Of a DNA stretch of 64,000 bases, positions 43,093-53,028 are shown piece by piece. Both the position numbers and the translations under genes were made by a program. How positions within the stretch are numbered: position 1 is the first letter of the stretch; each line of letters starts with the position of its first letter. Below the pieces are notes generated by a model, which made no database searches, was not told the origin of the DNA, and saw nothing but the letters and a program-made list of their open reading frames with translations. The DNA comes from Desulfobacter vibrioformis DSM 8776 (lineage in GTDB: Bacteria; Desulfobacterota; Desulfobacteria; Desulfobacterales; Desulfobacteraceae): assembly GCF_000745975.1 (NCBI RefSeq), contig NZ_JQKJ01000003.1, positions 180,567 through 244,566 of the forward strand, given 5' to 3'.

Positions 43093-44307
43093 TCACAGCC
43101 ATGTCCATGCCATCAGCACCAGAAGTGACAGAAAAGTCACGGGGATACCGATCCTGGCGTGTTCCTTGAAGGATATGACCACGCCATGGCCCAAGGCTTT
43201 TTCAACCACAATCAGATTCGCGATACTGCCCAAAAGAAAAAGGTTTCCGGCAAAGCTACTGGAAAGAGCCAGAATATACCAGGAATCAGGCATGGCCTGA
43301 CCAAGGCATGGAATTACCAGCATCACGGCCGGAACATTGCTGAAAAGGTTGGACAGGACCACAGAAACACTGGTGAGAACGACGGGTTGAGTAAGCTCAA
43401 AGCCTTTTTGGGATAAAAATTCGAGCACCCGTTCCGGGAGATGGGCCAGGGAAACCCCGTGAATGATGATGAAAAGTGCGCAGAACAAGGTGATCAGATG
43501 CCAGTCCACCAGAGCCATCATCTCCCGGCTTTTCATCTTCCGGCTGAGCAGAAGGGACCCTGCCACGGACAAGGTCGCCAGATCCCGTGGCATGTCAGTC
43601 AAGTAAAGTCCCACCAGTACCCCCACCGCCAGAATCCCTTTTCCAGTCTGCCAGCAATCAAATCGAGGCCAGTCCATGCCGCTCTCATCCATGGTCTCGG
43701 CTTTTTCAATGCGCAGGTCCTTTCGATAACACATTGCAATCATACCGAATGCGGCCATCAGGGAAAGAAAAGACGGCATATACGCCCAAAGAAAAAAGGC
43801 CTCAAAGGAAAGATGTCCCATCTGGCCGATGAGCATATTCTGGGGATTCCCGATCAGTGTGGACCCAGACCCGATATTGCTCGACACGGCCAGCCCCAGC
43901 AAAAAGGGAACAGGATTCAATCCGGCTCGTTTGAGAGAACAGGCCAGAATCGGTGCCATGGCAAAGCAGATGATATCATTGGCAAGAAGGGCGGACAGCA
44001 AGGCTGAAACAAGCATGCTCACCAGAAGAAACAACCGGGGCCGGTCGGAAAACCCAAGGATTTTTTCAGCGGCAGCGGTGTAAAACCCGCCAAGACGCAG
44101 CTGGGCCGAAATAATCATCAGCCCGTACAAAAGGCAGAGGGTTGGAAAGTCAATGCAACGGACCGCCTCCTGGGGCGATACCGCGCCCAGGACAACCATG
44201 GCGATGGCCCCCAGAATGGCAATGCCCACCCTGTCCACGGCCAGGCCGGGGATTCGTCCCATGGCGATTCCCAGATAACTCACAAGAAAAACAACCAGTG
44301 CTGTCAT
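43093..44307 (-). CDS. ArsB/NhaD/SLC13-type anion transporter
   Basis: This 404-aa integral membrane protein has about eleven helices. The conserved ALLANDIICFAMAPIL near residue 110, VSSNIGSGSTLIGNPQNMLI near residue 145 and the second-half LSNLFSNVPAVMLVIP place it in the ion-transporter superfamily that includes ArsB, CitM and the Na+/H+ antiporter NhaD. The substrate cannot be told from sequence: arsenite, dicarboxylates or Na+/H+ are all possible. No ars or dicarboxylate genes are next to it. It is divergent from the methyltransferase operon with 181 bp between. Confidence 0.85.
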   Translation of the reverse strand: MTALVVFLVSYLGIAMGRIPGLAVDRVGIAILGAIAMVVLGAVSPQEAVRCIDFPTLCLLYGLMIISAQLRLGGFYTAAAEKILGFSDRPRLFLLVSMLVSALLSALLANDIICFAMAPILACSLKRAGLNPVPFLLGLAVSSNIGSGSTLIGNPQNMLIGQMGHLSFEAFFLWAYMPSFLSLMAAFGMIAMCYRKDLRIEKAETMDESGMDWPRFDCWQTGKGILAVGVLVGLYLTDMPRDLATLSVAGSLLLSRKMKSREMMALVDWHLITLFCALFIIIHGVSLAHLPERVLEFLSQKGFELTQPVVLTSVSVVLSNLFSNVPAVMLVIPCLGQAMPDSWYILALSSSFAGNLFLLGSIANLIVVEKALGHGVVISFKEHARIGIPVTFLSLLVLMAWTWL

Positions 44308-44488
44308 AGCCCGTCTTCCACAATAGTCAGAGATATGACAGCATATACACCTAATGGATAGTGAGGAACATATATTTTTCAGGAAAGGATCTTGTTGTAT
44401 CTGAAATCACATTTGTGATATCTCTTTCATTTTGCTGTCGTTGTCGTTGTTTGAGTACTTAGTTTTTTATGAGGTGAACAGGTGAATA

Positions 44489-45577
44489 ATGGATAAAAAA
44501 TTTGATCCCGGCAAAAAAAAGGCGCTAAAGGCGCGGTATGAGGCACAGAAAATTGCCTTTGCACCTGTGGTGTTCCAGGCAGTACGTCTGCTAAGGGATC
44601 TGAACATTCTCAAAGTTGTTGAAGCGGCCGGAAAGACGGGACTTAAAACCGAAGCTATTTCAGAACAAACAGGTGTCTCTTGTTACGGGGTATCTGTTCT
44701 GTGCGAAACAGGACTTAGCCAGGACGTTCTGGAGTTGAAAGATGATTGCTATATATTAACCAGAGTCGGACATTTTTTGCTCAATGATGAATTAACAAAC
44801 GTGAACATGGATTTTATCCATGACGTCTGCTATGAGGGGCTTTTTCGATTAGATCAGGCGATTGAAAAAGGCAAGCCCTCGGGATTGGAGGTGTTTGGCA
44901 AGTGGTCCACAATTTACGAAGCATTAAGCCATCTGCCTGCCAAAGCGCAAAAAAGCTGGTTTGCGTTTGACCACTTTTACAGTGACTCTGCCTTTCCGGA
45001 TGCATTGCCGTATGTATTTGACCTTAAACCGCAATCGCTTCTGGACATCGGTGCCAATACCGGAAAATTTGCCATCCAATGTGTTCTCCATAATCCGGAT
45101 GTCCATGTTACTATGATGGATTTGCCCGGGCAGCTTGCCAAGGCAGAAGAAAATATTGTTGCACAAGGGTTAGGGGATAGAATCACCCAATATCCGATTT
45201 GTGATCTGCTCGATGCAAAAGCCGGGTTTCCCGGCGGTTTTGATGCGGTATGGATGAGTCAGTTCCTGGTCTGTTTTTCCGAGGAACAAATTTTGAGCCT
45301 GCTTGAACGGGCAAAGCACGCATTGGCAGCCCAGGGCAACTTGTTCATTCTGGATACATACTGGGATCGCCAAAAATATGAAATTGCGGCATATTGTCTA
45401 ATCAATTCGTCACCCTATTTTACAGCCATGGCAAATGGGAACAGCCGTATGTACCGTTTTTCCCAGATAGAAGATCTCATCACAAAGGCGGGTTTGCACA
45501 TTGAATCGGTTGATGACGGCCTTGGAATGGGCCATACACTTATACGATGCCAGGCAAATGACACATCTGGAAAATGA
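44489..45577 (+). CDS. SAM-dependent methyltransferase of the aryl-polyene-like cluster
   Basis: This 362-aa protein has an N-terminal winged-helix dimerisation domain (EAISEQTGVSCYGVSVLCETG) and a C-terminal Rossmann domain with the SAM-binding SLLDIGANTGKFAIQCV motif near residue 182, typical of O-methyltransferases. In flexirubin and aryl polyene clusters a methyltransferase of this kind decorates the aryl head group. It is the first gene of a co-directional run to 53.0 kb and overlaps the next gene by 4 bp (ATGA). GAGGTG lies before the start. Confidence 0.85.
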   Translation: MDKKFDPGKKKALKARYEAQKIAFAPVVFQAVRLLRDLNILKVVEAAGKTGLKTEAISEQTGVSCYGVSVLCETGLSQDVLELKDDCYILTRVGHFLLNDELTNVNMDFIHDVCYEGLFRLDQAIEKGKPSGLEVFGKWSTIYEALSHLPAKAQKSWFAFDHFYSDSAFPDALPYVFDLKPQSLLDIGANTGKFAIQCVLHNPDVHVTMMDLPGQLAKAEENIVAQGLGDRITQYPICDLLDAKAGFPGGFDAVWMSQFLVCFSEEQILSLLERAKHALAAQGNLFILDTYWDRQKYEIAAYCLINSSPYFTAMANGNSRMYRFSQIEDLITKAGLHIESVDDGLGMGHTLIRCQANDTSGK

Positions 45578-46491
45578 AAAAAATACTTATCATACATTAT
45601 TCACAAACCGGCCAGTTGACCGATATCGTCAAGTCTGTGACAGCCCCCTTTGAAAAGGATGAGACCGTTTCTGTCACCTATGAGGAAATCAAGCCAAAAC
45701 CGGCATTTCCTTTTCCCTGGTCAGCCACGCAATTTTGCGATGTGTTTCCTGAATCTGTCCAGGGAATACCTTGCGAAATAGAGCCTGTTCACTTTGATCC
45801 CAATGAGGACTATGATCTGGTTATTCTGGCATACCAGATCTGGTTTCTTGCCCCGTCATTGCCGATCACCGCTTTTCTTGAGTCCGGTGCCGCAAAAGTG
45901 ATGAAAGGACGGCCGGTCCTGACCATTATCGGATGCAGGAACATGTGGCTTTTGGCCCACGAGACCGTGAAACAAAAAATTGTGAAATCAGGCGGCCGCT
46001 TGTTCGGTAATCTCGTTCTGGCGGATAGAACCAATAATCTGCTTGGTGTTCTCACCATCACCATTTGGATGTTGTCCGGGAAAAAAAAATTAGTTCCCGG
46101 ACTTTTGCCGGCGGCAGGCATATCAGACCAGGATATTCATGACGCCGCAAGGTTTGGGGATCTTCTGATACACGCCTTGGAAAAAAATGAGCCCGGGTCG
46201 ATTCAGGAAACGCTTAATGAACACGGCGCAGTCACTGTGGTACCGCAATATATATTTTTTGAAAAACGAATCCAGGCAATTTTCAAAATCTGGTCAAGAT
46301 TTATTCTGAAAAAAGGCAACAGAGGCAATCCTGCCCGAAAATTTCGGGTTCAACTGTTTCTGGGTTATCTTTTTGCCGCAATCGCAGTTATAGCTCCTGT
46401 TTCTACGGTACTCTCCATATTGGCAGCCAAGTTGAAAAAAGACGAGATCAAACATGAAATTGACTATTTTTCAAAAAATATTGTTGACTGA
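45574..46491 (+). CDS. Flavodoxin-fold protein of the dialkylresorcinol-condensing (DarA-like) family
   Basis: This 305-aa protein begins with a flavodoxin-type FMN loop (LIIHYSQTGQLTDIV, residues 4-18). The pattern KPAFPFPWSATQFCDVFPES, LAYQIWFLAPSLPITAFL and LTIIGCRNMWLLAHETVK matches proteins annotated as dialkylresorcinol condensing enzymes in flexirubin and aryl polyene clusters; this is from memory of the family. The C-terminal 60 residues hold one or two hydrophobic helices (LFLGYLFAAIAVIAPVST). Translation is coupled to the methyltransferase gene through ATGA. The exact reaction is uncertain. Confidence 0.75.
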   Translation: MKKILIIHYSQTGQLTDIVKSVTAPFEKDETVSVTYEEIKPKPAFPFPWSATQFCDVFPESVQGIPCEIEPVHFDPNEDYDLVILAYQIWFLAPSLPITAFLESGAAKVMKGRPVLTIIGCRNMWLLAHETVKQKIVKSGGRLFGNLVLADRTNNLLGVLTITIWMLSGKKKLVPGLLPAAGISDQDIHDAARFGDLLIHALEKNEPGSIQETLNEHGAVTVVPQYIFFEKRIQAIFKIWSRFILKKGNRGNPARKFRVQLFLGYLFAAIAVIAPVSTVLSILAAKLKKDEIKHEIDYFSKNIVD

Positions 46492-46535
46492 ATTTGAAAA
46501 AAATTCAGTAGCCCCTGGCGCGTTGTGCAAACAGG

Positions 46536-47930
46536 ATGATTCACTTCATGGGAACGAATACATTGCATTTTCTGACTGAACAGGCCGTGGCCGGTCTTTT
46601 GACGGGGAACAATGCGCCTGACAGACCTTTTTGCGGGCAGCGCACCTATGGGGATATCCATGCCATGGCCCATGTCATTCTTGACAGGTGCCCTGCAAAG
46701 CATGGCCAAAGGGGATACCTTGCCATATTTACCACAGACCGGGCTGTCATTGCTGCCGCTATTATTGCGGCCCTGGCCGGCGGGCCCATACTGATTCTGC
46801 CCCATGATATCTCGGACGGGGCCCTTATGGATCTGGCAAGTGACCCGGAATATACATGGGTGGTGGCAGACCCGGGCAGGACGTTGCCCAGCCGTTTCAA
46901 GGCTCTTTGGGTTACCCCGGCCGGCCACAGCCCGAATCCCATACCCTTAAAAGCCGCCATTGATCCGGATGCGCCCCTGCTCAAACTGTATACCGGAGGC
47001 TCAACAGGGAAACCGGCCATATGGACAAAGACCGTGGAAAATATCATGGGCGAAGCCCTGTTCCATGTGGGTGTGCATGATATCACCTGTGATGACGTGG
47101 TGGTGGCCACGGTGCCGCCCTATCATATCTACGGGTTGCTGTTTTCCGTGGCTGCCCCGTTGCTGGCAGGCGCAAGGGTGGCCGATCAAACCTGCGGATT
47201 CCCCCATGAAATTGTCAATACGGTTACGGATACGGCGGCAACCATTCTTGTCAGTGTGCCGGCCCATTTCAGGGCCTTAAAAGATCATGATTTCCCGGAC
47301 CATGGCCTGCGTCTGGCTTTTTCTTCGGCAGGGGTCCTGGATGAGGCGGATGAAAGGGCTTTCCGCCAAAGGAATAGCGTATTGGTAATGGAGGTTTACG
47401 GTTCAACGGAAACCGGCGGCATCGCCTTTAGATGCCGGGGACGTGACGAGACCTTTTTTTCGCCTTTTACTGTCATTGAAACCCATATTGAAGAAGAGAC
47501 CTTAAAGATCCGTTCCCCTTTTATTTCGCCTGAAATTGTTCGGGATGATTTGGGATTCTACCTGGTCCCGGACAGGGTAAAACAATGTTCCGACAACTGT
47601 TTTGCCATCCTTGGCAGATCTGATACTGTTGTGAAAATAGCCGGCATTCGGGTTGACCTCGATAAGGTCGGAGCGGTATTAAAGACCATGGACGGTATCA
47701 GGGATGCGCTGGTTCTGGCAAGGCCAGTCCCCCGGGGCCGGGCCTTTGATATCTGTGCCCTTGTTGAGGCAAACTGCACCCACGCCGATATCCGGCAATT
47801 TCTTTCCGGGCGGCTTGAGGCTGCAGCCCATCCCCGGTGGATCAAGGTTGTGGACCAGATGCCCGTGACCCGTTCCGGGAAGTACGACAGGGCTGCGGTT
47901 GCTGCCTTGTTTGAACCGGATGAGGACTAA
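46536..47930 (+). CDS. AMP-dependent acyl/aryl-CoA or ACP ligase
   Basis: This ligase of 464 aa has the phosphate-binding KLYTGGSTGKPAIWTK loop near residue 147, the EVYGSTETGGIAF motif, and the C-terminal catalytic Lys in PVTRSGKYDR. It is shorter than most acyl-CoA synthetases but usual for the ApeH-type ligases of aryl polyene clusters, thought to activate the aryl starter. Start could be ATG 46536 or ATG 46548; the latter (MGTNTLHFL) may be the better N-terminus. It follows the DarA-like gene after 44 bp and is 6 bp from the first ketosynthase. Confidence 0.85.
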   Translation: MIHFMGTNTLHFLTEQAVAGLLTGNNAPDRPFCGQRTYGDIHAMAHVILDRCPAKHGQRGYLAIFTTDRAVIAAAIIAALAGGPILILPHDISDGALMDLASDPEYTWVVADPGRTLPSRFKALWVTPAGHSPNPIPLKAAIDPDAPLLKLYTGGSTGKPAIWTKTVENIMGEALFHVGVHDITCDDVVVATVPPYHIYGLLFSVAAPLLAGARVADQTCGFPHEIVNTVTDTAATILVSVPAHFRALKDHDFPDHGLRLAFSSAGVLDEADERAFRQRNSVLVMEVYGSTETGGIAFRCRGRDETFFSPFTVIETHIEEETLKIRSPFISPEIVRDDLGFYLVPDRVKQCSDNCFAILGRSDTVVKIAGIRVDLDKVGAVLKTMDGIRDALVLARPVPRGRAFDICALVEANCTHADIRQFLSGRLEAAAHPRWIKVVDQMPVTRSGKYDRAAVAALFEPDED

Positions 47931-47936
47931 AGAAAA

Positions 47937-49172
47937 ATGAACCGCAGAGTCGTTATAACAGGGTATGGCATCATCTCTCCCATCGGGGATACGGATGATG
48001 AGGTCATCCGGCATCTGACCCAGGGCATTTCCGGGGTTAAAAAGCTTGAAGATGACGGGTTTCTGTCCGGGTTTATCCAGTCCGGTGTCTATGGCAAGAT
48101 TGATTATCCAAAGACGTATCCCTTTGAACGAAACCATCGAAAAACCATGGGGCCGGTGGCTTTTGTCGCCTGCGAGTCCGCCCGGCGGGCCATTGAACAA
48201 TCCGGTCTGGACAAAGATTTTCTGACCTCGGGACGGGTCGGGGTGGCTTTCGGCTCCATCCATGGCAGCCCGCTTGTCCAGCGCGAGATCATGAGAACCT
48301 ATTTTAAGGGCGGCAAAGACGGGGATTCCGGCATCAATGCGGCTGATTTTCTAAAATCCATGGCCCACACCACAGCCGTGAATATCACAAAGATGTTCGG
48401 CATATCCGGCCGGGTCATCAGTCCGTGTACGGCATGCACCACCAGCAGCCAGTCCATTGGTTTTGGATACGAAGCCATCCGGTTCGGCATGCAGGATGCC
48501 ATGGTGTGCGGCGGTGCCGACGAGTATGACACCTCAACCGTGGCCGTTTTTGACAACCTTCGGGCCTGCTCCATCCGGTTCAACGACACACCCCATCTTA
48601 CCCCGCGCCCCTTTGACAGCCGCCGGGACGGTCTGGTGGTGGGAGAAGGTGCCGGCGCCCTTGTGCTGGAGTCCCTGGACCATGCGAAAAATCGCGGGGC
48701 AGCCATCCTGGGTGAAGTTGTGGGGTTTGCCTCCAACAACAACGGCGGGGATATGATTCTGCCCAACCTGGCGGGGATTACCCAGACCTTGACCCTGGCC
48801 CTGGCCGACGCAGGAATCGCCAGCCAGGATGTTGATTTCATCAGCGCCCATGCCACGGCCACCCGCCAGGGGGACACCATTGAGGCCATGGCCATCCATG
48901 ATGTATATGGCGCAAAGACCCGGGTAACGGCCCTGAAAAGCTACATGGGCCATACCATTGCCGCCTGCGGGGCCATTGAAACCATCATCACCTTGATGAT
49001 GATGAAGCACGGGTTTATCCCGGCCACCCTCAATCTTGACACCGTGGATGAATCCTGTGCCATGATCAACCATACCAGGCACCTGCTGGATGAAAAAATC
49101 AACACGGCATCGGTTCAAAATTTTGCCTTTGGCGGGGTGAATACCGCCCTTATTTTGAAGAAATTTAATTGA
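47937..49172 (+). CDS. Beta-ketoacyl-ACP synthase (FabF-like), copy A
   Basis: This 411-aa thiolase-fold ketosynthase has all catalytic residues: C167 in TACTTSSQSIG, His in SAHATATRQGD and His in KSYMGHTIAACG, and ends with the conserved FAFGGVNTALILKK. It is a chain-elongating condensing enzyme for ACP-bound acyl chains. The stop overlaps the next start by one base (TGATG). Three such enzymes with complete active sites occur in this cluster (A, B, C), which matches the several-KS make-up of aryl polyene clusters. Confidence 0.9.
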   Translation: MNRRVVITGYGIISPIGDTDDEVIRHLTQGISGVKKLEDDGFLSGFIQSGVYGKIDYPKTYPFERNHRKTMGPVAFVACESARRAIEQSGLDKDFLTSGRVGVAFGSIHGSPLVQREIMRTYFKGGKDGDSGINAADFLKSMAHTTAVNITKMFGISGRVISPCTACTTSSQSIGFGYEAIRFGMQDAMVCGGADEYDTSTVAVFDNLRACSIRFNDTPHLTPRPFDSRRDGLVVGEGAGALVLESLDHAKNRGAAILGEVVGFASNNNGGDMILPNLAGITQTLTLALADAGIASQDVDFISAHATATRQGDTIEAMAIHDVYGAKTRVTALKSYMGHTIAACGAIETIITLMMMKHGFIPATLNLDTVDESCAMINHTRHLLDEKINTASVQNFAFGGVNTALILKKFN

Positions 49173-50017
49173 TGGGAATCAACAAAGCCTCAAAAACCGG
49201 GCATGAAACAAAAACCAGGGGAAACACGTTTCTGTCGTTTACCCGGGATCTGATCATTACACTGCTGCTCTGGGGCTATTTTATTTTTGGATTTATTCTG
49301 TTTTTCTCCCCGTTTTACCTGATCGCCTTTGTTTGTCCGCCCATACGGGAACCTGGCATCCAATGTCTTAATCATCTGTTTTACAAAGGATTTTTCAGTC
49401 TGGTCCGCATGCTGATGCCGGGCATTGGCTGGCACATTGACCCCAGCGTCAAAAGCCTTGAAAACTGCATCATTGTCGGCAACCATGTTTCCTATCTGGA
49501 TCCGTTGATGATGATCGCTTTGTTCAGGCGTCATAAAACCATTGTCAAGAGCACCTTTTTCAAAGTGCCGGTGTTTGGCTGGGTATTAAGGGCCGCAGGC
49601 TATATCCCGTCCATGCCCAAGGGGCGGCTGTCCAGCCTGATGGTGCGGCAGACCACGGCCCTTGCATCCTTTCTTGAAAAAGGCGGTATCCTTTTTGTGT
49701 TTCCCGAAGGCACCCGGAACCGCAACGCTGGAAAAGGTGTCCTGGAATTTCACACCGGGGTTTTTAAAATGGCCAGATTTTGCAGATCACCCATCAATGC
49801 AGTGAAGATCCGCAATACCGACAAACTGTTCACACCCGGGCGGTTCTTATTTCACACTGGTTTTTCCGGTGTCATCAGTGTGGAACTTGCCGGCACGATC
49901 CAGCCGGATTATGACAACGAAACCGTTTCTGCGGCAGGGCTCATGGAACAGGCCAAAACGATTTTAAGCGAAAAACAAAGGAGATCTCCTTGGGATTATC
50001 ACACAGACAAGCCGTGA
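49172..50017 (+). CDS. PlsC-type 1-acyl-glycerol-phosphate acyltransferase-like protein
   Basis: This 281-aa protein has one or two N-terminal membrane helices (LIITLLLWGYFIFGFILFFS) and the acyltransferase motifs NHVSYLD (HX4D), PSMPKGRLS and FPEGTRNR. PlsC-like enzymes in aryl polyene clusters are thought to attach the polyene to a lipid or sugar carrier at the inner membrane. The ATG at 49172 overlaps the previous stop (TGATG). Its 3' end overlaps the next ketosynthase by 28 bp. Confidence 0.88.
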   Translation: MGINKASKTGHETKTRGNTFLSFTRDLIITLLLWGYFIFGFILFFSPFYLIAFVCPPIREPGIQCLNHLFYKGFFSLVRMLMPGIGWHIDPSVKSLENCIIVGNHVSYLDPLMMIALFRRHKTIVKSTFFKVPVFGWVLRAAGYIPSMPKGRLSSLMVRQTTALASFLEKGGILFVFPEGTRNRNAGKGVLEFHTGVFKMARFCRSPINAVKIRNTDKLFTPGRFLFHTGFSGVISVELAGTIQPDYDNETVSAAGLMEQAKTILSEKQRRSPWDYHTDKP

Positions 50018-51240
50018 TTCTGGGGTATGACGCGGTTTGTGCCCTGGGAACCCGATTTCCTGACGCCTGGCAAAAAGCGCTGAAAGGAGAAAGCGGTATT
50101 GGTCCGCTGACCCGATTTCCCATGGATGCCGGCTTTCCCGTGCGTATTGCAGGAGAAGTGGACTGCATTGATGATCTGGATTATCCTTTTTTAAAACCCA
50201 GGGAACGCGCCAAATGGACCTCACCCATTTTCAAGCATGCCATGCTCACCACATCCCGGGCCCTTGAACGAAGCGGGATTGAGATTACCCCTGACATTGC
50301 CCCCAGAATCGCCATCACCTACAGTTCCGCCCTGGGCGGGGTGGATGCCGTGCTGGCGGCGGACCGCAGGCTGGTGCGGGAAAACCTTCTGCCCAAGCCC
50401 TTTACCAATCCCAATGCCTGCATCAACATGGTGGGGGGCAAGGTCTCCATCCTCACCGGTGCCACCGGCCCCATCACCGCCACCATTTCGGCCTGTGCCA
50501 CAGGGGCCACGTCCATGATCATCGGCGCCATGTTCATTGAACAGGGCCTTTGCGATGTGGCCATCTGCGGGGCCGTGGATTTTGCCCTGGTGCCTGCCAT
50601 CATTGCCGGGTTCTCCACTATGAACGGCACCTTTTATCCCAAGCCCGGGGAAAACGTCCCGGCCCGGGCCGCAAGCTGCCCGTTTTCCCGGAACCGGCGG
50701 GGATTCGTGGTTTCCGAAGGGGCCGGGGCCGTGATCCTGGCTGCCCGGGAGTTTGCCCGAACCTGGGGCTTGACCTATCAGGTGGCGCTTGCCGGGTGGG
50801 GCATGACCTCGGATGCCCACCATGTGGTGGCACCCCATCTGCCAACGGTAACACGGTGCATGGAATTAAGCCTTGCCCATGCCGGGATTGATCCGGAGGC
50901 GGTCTCCAGTGTCAATGCCCATGCCACCTCCACCCAGGTGGGGGACAAGGTGGAGTATGATGCGCTTTGTGCCGTGTTCGGCAAAAAGATCCCGCCGGTG
51001 ACAGCCAATAAATCCATGATCGGCCATGCCATGGGCGCATCCAGCGCCATTGAGACCATTTTTGCCGTCCAGGGGATGGTTGACGGGCAAATCCCCCCCA
51101 CCATCAATTATGCCCCGGACCCTGACATGAGGTTTGACTGCGTGGCAGACCATGCAAGACGCCTGGACCAGTCGTATGTGTTGAAAAATGCATTTGGATT
51201 TGGAGGATGCAATGCCTGCATTGTTTTGCAAAATTGCTGA
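49990..51240 (+). CDS. Beta-ketoacyl-ACP synthase, copy B
   Basis: This 416-aa ketosynthase has Cys in TISACATGATS, His in VNAHATSTQVGD and His in KSMIGHAMGASS, and ends NAFGFGGCNACIVL. The start is TTG at 49990, chosen because AAAGGAG lies 9 nt upstream; the gene begins inside the end of the PlsC gene. The residue pattern places it with the FabF-like condensing enzymes. It is 18 bp from copy C. Confidence 0.88.
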   Translation: MGLSHRQAVILGYDAVCALGTRFPDAWQKALKGESGIGPLTRFPMDAGFPVRIAGEVDCIDDLDYPFLKPRERAKWTSPIFKHAMLTTSRALERSGIEITPDIAPRIAITYSSALGGVDAVLAADRRLVRENLLPKPFTNPNACINMVGGKVSILTGATGPITATISACATGATSMIIGAMFIEQGLCDVAICGAVDFALVPAIIAGFSTMNGTFYPKPGENVPARAASCPFSRNRRGFVVSEGAGAVILAAREFARTWGLTYQVALAGWGMTSDAHHVVAPHLPTVTRCMELSLAHAGIDPEAVSSVNAHATSTQVGDKVEYDALCAVFGKKIPPVTANKSMIGHAMGASSAIETIFAVQGMVDGQIPPTINYAPDPDMRFDCVADHARRLDQSYVLKNAFGFGGCNACIVLQNC

Positions 51241-51258
51241 TAAAAGGTTGAAAAGACC

Positions 51259-52524
51259 ATGAAAGCACCCATGAACAGGCGGGTTTTTGTCCTGGGGTAC
51301 GGGGCGGCCACCCCGTTGGGGGCAACCTTTGACCTGACCTTTGAAAATGCAGTGGCCGGTAAAGCAGGGTTTCGAAAGATCACCCGGTGTGAGGTGAAAA
51401 CCCGGAGCAATGTGGTGGGAGAAATTCCGGACTGGGATCCCGTAGCAAGCGGGATGTTTGAAAAAAAAGAGGCCCATAGCTGGAATGCGGCGTTTGTGCT
51501 GTTGACCGTGGCCGTGTGTCGGGAGGCCCTGGCCCATGCAGGCATTGTCATGGAACCTGGTATCTCCGAGCGAACCGCCTGCCTGATCGGCTCTGCCCTG
51601 AATGGGCTGGATGCGTTCAGGATCGCTTCGGATAAATATGCCAATGCAGGCCCTTTACGGGTCAGCCCCTATCTTCTGCCCAACCTGTGCGGCAACATGC
51701 CCGCAAGCAAGGCCGGTATTGACCTGGGGTTTACAGGCCCGTTGTTTTCCCCCCAGGGGGCGTGTGCGTCGGGCAACCACGCCATCGGCATGGGGGCCAG
51801 GATGATCCGGGACGGTGATGTGGATGTTGTGCTGGCAGGCGGCGTGGACACGCCCCTGGTGCCGGAGATCGTCCAGGGATTTGCCAATATGGGGGCCACC
51901 ATAAAAATCAATCCCGGGGACCGGGCCTATGATGATCCGGGCCAGGCCAGCCGTCCGTTCAGTTGCGACCGCAAGGGCATGGTGCTCTCCGAAGGGTGTG
52001 GCGTGGTGGTGCTGGCCGCAGAAGAGGTGGCAAAGGCCCACGGTCTGAAAGCCCGGGCCGAAGTGGCGGGTGTGGGCTGGACCTCGGATGCCTTTCATTT
52101 TACCAGTCCCAATCATGAGACCATTGTCCGGGCCATGCACCAGGCCATTGAGGATGCACAAATTTCCCCCCGGGATATCCAGTACATTAATGCCCACGGC
52201 ACCTCCACGTTCAAGGGAGACCTGGCAGAGGCCGACTGTTTAAGGCAGGTGTTCGGGAACCATCTAGGACAGATCCCGGTATCCTCCAACAAATCCCAGA
52301 TCGGCCATACCCTGGGGGCGGCTGCCGCCATTGAGGCTGCATTGAGCATTGAGGCCATGCAGATGGGTATGGTGCTTCCCACCATCAACCATTGCCCTGC
52401 CCCTGATTTTGACGACCTGGATGTTGTACCTGATACCTTCAGGGCCCACCTTCACTCTTTTCTTTTGTCCAATGCCTACGGGTTTGGCGGAACCAATTGC
52501 TGCATCGTATTTAAGGGGATCTAA
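51259..52524 (+). CDS. Beta-ketoacyl-ACP synthase, copy C
   Basis: This 421-aa ketosynthase has Cys in PQGACASGNHA, His in INAHGTSTFKGD and His in KSQIGHTLGAAA, and ends NAYGFGGTNCCIVF. All catalytic positions are present, so it is not a chain-length factor. ATG 51259 has AAAAGG upstream; a second ATG four codons later (MNRRVFV) aligns better with copies A and B. It lies 21 bp before the thioesterase gene. Confidence 0.88.
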   Translation: MKAPMNRRVFVLGYGAATPLGATFDLTFENAVAGKAGFRKITRCEVKTRSNVVGEIPDWDPVASGMFEKKEAHSWNAAFVLLTVAVCREALAHAGIVMEPGISERTACLIGSALNGLDAFRIASDKYANAGPLRVSPYLLPNLCGNMPASKAGIDLGFTGPLFSPQGACASGNHAIGMGARMIRDGDVDVVLAGGVDTPLVPEIVQGFANMGATIKINPGDRAYDDPGQASRPFSCDRKGMVLSEGCGVVVLAAEEVAKAHGLKARAEVAGVGWTSDAFHFTSPNHETIVRAMHQAIEDAQISPRDIQYINAHGTSTFKGDLAEADCLRQVFGNHLGQIPVSSNKSQIGHTLGAAAAIEAALSIEAMQMGMVLPTINHCPAPDFDDLDVVPDTFRAHLHSFLLSNAYGFGGTNCCIVFKGI

Positions 52525-52545
52525 GATTCAAGAGGCCGTAAGATT

Positions 52546-53028
52546 ATGAAACCAAAACCGTTTAAGCCCGAAATTACAGATGAAAATACACCGTATGTAA
52601 GGGATCAGACCACAGGTTTTGTCTGGCACAGAACCAGCCATAGAACCCTTTATGCAGACACGGACCGCTCCCAGGTGGTCTACCATGCCAATTATTTAAG
52701 ATTTTTTGAGCAGGGCCGGGCCGCTTTGATGCGGGACATTGCCTACCCCTACCGGGAAATTGAAGAAAGCGGGTTTGTCTATCCCATCATTGAGACCAAA
52801 CTGAACTATTTTGCGCCTCTGTTTTATGACGACCTGATGTGGATCCATACCCGGCCTGCGGCCCTGGAACGGGTCAGGCTTCAGTTTGATTATGTGATCA
52901 CAAGCCATACCTATGACCAGATTATCTGCAAGGGATATACCCGCCATTGTGCCACCAATGCCCGGGGCATACCTGTTGGCGTGGATGAGAAAACAGTCCG
53001 GGTCTGGACACAGTTTCCCCAGGGTTAG
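52546..53028 (+). CDS. Hotdog-fold thioesterase (4HBT type)
   Basis: This 160-aa acyl thioesterase carries the YbgC-like signature YADTDRSQVVYHANYLRFF with the active-site Asp near residue 30. It would release acyl or polyene chains from ACP or CoA; ApeK-like thioesterases are standard members of aryl polyene clusters. It is the last gene of the plus-strand run and overlaps by 4 bp the end of a convergent small membrane-protein gene. Confidence 0.85.
   Translation: MKPKPFKPEITDENTPYVRDQTTGFVWHRTSHRTLYADTDRSQVVYHANYLRFFEQGRAALMRDIAYPYREIEESGFVYPIIETKLNYFAPLFYDDLMWIHTRPAALERVRLQFDYVITSHTYDQIICKGYTRHCATNARGIPVGVDEKTVRVWTQFPQG

Noticed and set aside
47937..52524. One of the three cluster ketosynthases as a chain-length factor
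   Set aside because: All three retain Cys-His-His, so none has lost the active site.
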